Source: Streptomyces kaniharaensis
GTDB taxonomy: Bacteria > Actinomycetota > Actinomycetes > Streptomycetales > Streptomycetaceae
NCBI RefSeq assembly: GCF_009569385.1
Contig: NZ_WBOF01000002.1
Coordinates: 372,001-436,000 of the forward strand
DNA length: 64,000 nt
Direction: 5' to 3'
The translations under genes were made by a program, and so were the position numbers. Within the stretch, counting starts at the first letter, position 1. Every line of letters starts with the position of its first letter. Under the pieces are notes generated by a model that had not been told where the DNA came from, ran no database searches, and saw nothing but the letters and a program-made list of their open reading frames with translations. This document shows positions 61,897 through 64,000 of the stretch, piece after piece.

Positions 61897-62763
61897 ATGG
61901 CCGAATACGTGCTCGCCGCCATTGACGGCTCGGAGGAGAGCATCGCCGCCGCTCGCTGGGCGGCCGACGAAGCCACCCGCCACGGCCTGCCGCTGCGCCT
62001 GGTCCACGCCCAGACCTGGCTCGACGACCTGCACAACGACCGCAGTCAGCCGGCCGACGTCCGTGCCCTGACCACGCGCATGCTCTCCGATGCCAAGCGA
62101 GCGGTGGACGACACCCACCGGAGACTGGAAATCCGCGCCGAGCTGATCGGGGGCGGCGAGCCTGTCGACGTGCTGGTCGACGCGGCGGCCGACGCCCGCA
62201 TGCTGGTCCTCGGCTCCCGCGGGCTCGGCGGCTTCGGCGGACTCATGGTCGGCTCCATCGGCCTGGCCGTCACCGCGCGCAGCGAGGTCCCGACCGTGCT
62301 GGTCCGCTCCGGCGGGACCGAACGGCCCGACGGGGCCGAGGTCGTCGTCGGCGTCGACACCCGCGAGGCTGCCCCTGACGTCATCGACTTCGCGTTCCGC
62401 GAGGCCGAGCGGCGCGGGGCGGTGCTGCGAGCCGTGCACGGCTGGACGCCCCCGCCGGTCTGGGGCTACGCCGGCTGGGTGGCCCCGCAGCCCGAGGCCG
62501 AGCAGTTCCGGGAGATCGAGGACGAACTCTTCACGCTGGCGATGACCGGCTGGCAGGAGAAGTACCCCGAGGTCACGGTGGTCCAGGACAGCAGGATCGG
62601 AAGCGGCGCCGCGGCCCTGGTCGACGCCTGCGCCGACGCGGACCTTGTCGTGGTGGGCCGCCGACGCCGCCCACAGCACCACGGCGGCATGCGGCTCGGG
62701 CCGGTCGCCCACGCCGTGCTCCACCACGCGCAGCCCCCGGTCGCCGTCGTCCCGCACGACTGA
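61897..62763 (+). CDS. Universal stress protein (tandem domain)
   Basis: The 288-residue protein has two Usp domains. The first runs YVLAAIDGSEESIAAARWAADEATRHGLPLRLVHAQTW to LVLGSRGLGGFGGLMVGSIGLAVTARSEVPTVLV. The second runs VVVGVDTREAAPDVIDFAFREAERRGAVLRAVHGWTPPP to LVVVGRRRRPQHHGGMRLGPVAHAVLHHAQPPVAVVPHD. GGAGAGGAA precedes the ATG. It follows the oleate hydratase on the same strand, separated by an inverted repeat that carries a DevR-like box, and ends at a strong terminator. Confidence 0.95.
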   Translation: MAEYVLAAIDGSEESIAAARWAADEATRHGLPLRLVHAQTWLDDLHNDRSQPADVRALTTRMLSDAKRAVDDTHRRLEIRAELIGGGEPVDVLVDAAADARMLVLGSRGLGGFGGLMVGSIGLAVTARSEVPTVLVRSGGTERPDGAEVVVGVDTREAAPDVIDFAFREAERRGAVLRAVHGWTPPPVWGYAGWVAPQPEAEQFREIEDELFTLAMTGWQEKYPEVTVVQDSRIGSGAAALVDACADADLVVVGRRRRPQHHGGMRLGPVAHAVLHHAQPPVAVVPHD

Positions 62764-62779
62764 ACCCACCCACCGCATC

Positions 62780-62820
62780 GAGGGCGGTGGACCGCGGCAC
62801 GCCCGGCGTCCACCGCCCTC
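62780..62820 (+). terminator. Hairpin terminator after the USP gene
   Basis: GAGGGCGGTGGA (62780-62791) pairs perfectly with TCCACCGCCCTC (62809-62820) around a 17-base loop, 17 bases after the stop and followed by TTCCC. Confidence 0.85.
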
Positions 62821-63370
62821 TTCCCGTGCCCAGGCTTACGCCGAACATCCGAAGGCGTCCGCCGGACCCGGCTCGAGTTCCCGGCCGCCGACGCGGCCGG
62901 TCAGCTGTTCCTCCTGACTGCCCCGGCCCGCTTGGAATGCGACGTTCTCTGAGCACCCGACCGGTGGAGAGCGCCGTGTACGGCTCGTTGCCCCGGGACA
63001 GCCGTACTGGTCCAGCCGTCGCGCAGACCGCGCATCACGACCCCGCCGAACATGGACCGACCCCGGCCTTCGACACCTACCGGACAGAGAGCTCAAGAAC
63101 TCCACCGGCACGGGGCGGACGGCAGCCGGGACGGCGCCGGCCAGTGGGTAATCAACCGCCCCCGCTCCGCCCCCGGGGGCCGGGCCCTCCCGGTCCCGCT
63201 GGAGTGCCGCCCGCTGGAATGCCACAACGTCGTCCTCACCCCGGCAACACCACCGCGGTGGCCGCCGAGGCCGAGCGCCTGGACGCCCGGCTCCGATCCC
63301 GCCCGGTCTGTCACCGCTGCTGCACGCCGACCTCACCCGGCGCCGCGACGCGATCCACGCTGCGCTGTTG
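62821..63370. other. Intergenic stretch with a decayed coding relic
   Basis: No intact gene is visible. In the plus frame near 63200-63360, CRPLECHNVVLTPAN, AVAAEAERLDARLRS and, after a shift, LSPLLHADLTRRRDAIHAALL read like the tail of a decayed gene, possibly a recombinase or transposase C-terminus. The family is not certain. Confidence 0.4.
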
Positions 63371-64000
63371 TCACTTGGTGTTGGCCTCGGCGTTCTGGGG
63401 GGTGGAGGTGGAGAGGGTGAAGGCAAGCAGGGCTGTGGCGGTGAAGTCGTCCGCGGATTCGACCGTCTGCCAGGCTCCTACATGGTCCATGTAGCCGCTG
63501 CCGCGTCCGTCGAAAGCCGCGAAGGGGTTGCCCTGGTTCGTCGGGCACTTGCGCATGGCGGGGAAGGAGTTGAGGTCCTTGAGCTTGGCAGCGGCGTTGG
63601 GGCCGTTGACGACACCGCCCAGCAGGATGTCGCCTTCCCCGTCGAGGTCACCGGCGAGGTTGGCGGCCTGGTGCTCGGGGCAGTGCGGGAAGGTGGTGCC
63701 TGCCCCGATGACGAAGGAGGAGCCCCAGGCGTTGGCGCCCAGCGTCCAGTTGCGCTGCTGGGTGGCGAAGGCGTCATAGCGGGAGTCTCCGGTCACGCGG
63801 TGGTACAGCTGGGCGGTGGCGGCCAGACCGAAGGTGTGGGGCACGGAGTCGAAGTCGGTGTAGACGGCGCCGGCTCGGAACGGGTCGCGGGCCGCGCGGG
63901 AGCTGCCGTCGTCGAGCTGTCGCTTGAGGTCGGCGACAAGCTGGCTGCTGGTCACCTCTGTGTTCGGGGCGCCATAGTTGAGGAGCTTGGCGAGGTCGGC
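63371..64000 (-). CDS. Glycoside hydrolase family 9-type enzyme, C-terminal part
   Basis: The frame is open to the right edge, so the N-terminal part lies outside the window. The 209 visible residues include FDSVPHTFGLAATAQLYHRVTGDSRYDAFATQQRNWTLGANAWGSSFVIGAG, TTFPHCPEHQAANLAGDLDGEGDILLGG and MDHVGAWQTVESADDFTATALLAFTLS. This is the (alpha/alpha)6-barrel end of GH9 cellulase-like enzymes, with the LGANxWGSSFVxGxG block and the terminal Glu (TVESADDFTAT) that would act as general acid. It is probably secreted and polysaccharide-degrading, though the signal peptide is not visible. Confidence 0.8.
   Translation of the reverse strand, partial: ADLAKLLNYGAPNTEVTSSQLVADLKRQLDDGSSRAARDPFRAGAVYTDFDSVPHTFGLAATAQLYHRVTGDSRYDAFATQQRNWTLGANAWGSSFVIGAGTTFPHCPEHQAANLAGDLDGEGDILLGGVVNGPNAAAKLKDLNSFPAMRKCPTNQGNPFAAFDGRGSGYMDHVGAWQTVESADDFTATALLAFTLSTSTPQNAEANTK

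Noticed and set aside
1..64000. tRNA or rRNA genes, CRISPR arrays, riboswitches
   Set aside because: No cloverleaf-type sequence, rRNA block or regularly spaced repeat array was seen by eye; the 63-bp repeats lie in frame within a coding region.

Overview
This is very GC-rich DNA with GTG and TTG starts, F420/LLM-type enzymes, WXG100 proteins and ALF-repeat/Hint toxins. It reads as the chromosome of a Streptomyces/Kitasatospora-type actinomycete.

Bases 1-4700 hold the end of a large ATPase/TPR regulator (+), then a minus-strand F420-type oxidoreductase, a hemerythrin-like protein and an XRE-like protein. Bases 4805-29339 form one long minus-strand type VII secretion (ESX) locus. In order of transcription it runs: eccC, eccD, eccB, an 815-aa protein ending in a degenerate ADP-ribosyltransferase-like fold, a beta-helix/EccA ATPase fusion, two small WXG100 proteins, a 218-aa associated protein, a 773-aa PPE/PGRS-like substrate, a YbaB/EbfC protein, a further WXG100-like protein and a 2380-aa multidomain effector. 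Most junctions overlap or nearly overlap. The effector appears to carry a CpnT-like N-terminus, a zinc-metalloprotease motif, an anthrax-edema-factor/ExoY-like cyclase module, an OmpA-like region and a methyltransferase-like C-terminus. No mycosin protease (mycP) or clear eccE is visible. A membrane-anchored ricin-type lectin protein is divergent from eccC, and an atypical LuxR regulator follows it.

Bases 32000-39420 are eroded: a small secreted protein, a frameshifted GNAT remnant, an ankyrin/HEAT protein, and a nested transposon cluster. In the cluster a decayed ISAzo13-family element was invaded separately by an intact IS1380-family element and an intact IS30-family element. Bases 39446-43983 hold an ALF-repeat/coiled-coil/Hint polymorphic toxin with a visibly AT-richer C-terminal toxin and an overlapping putative immunity gene. 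Bases 44260-46328 hold secreted proteins, including a trypsin-fold protein that has lost two of its three catalytic residues. Bases 46520-48220 are a gene graveyard: a caspase-like fragment, a transposase fragment, an FGE-sulfatase-domain gene with an amber stop, and an IS1380 end.

Bases 50566-62763 look like a hypoxia/dormancy-type stress island. It contains CBS-BON and universal stress proteins (several, some decayed), two oleate hydratases, a phosphoketolase, a truncated DoxX-like membrane protein and a pyruvate-formate-lyase fragment. Recurrent sequences matching or nearly matching GGGACNNNNGNCCC, the core of the DevR/DosR box, lie upstream of several of these genes, so shared control by a DevR/OsdR-type regulator is likely. 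The window ends inside a GH9-type glycoside hydrolase gene.
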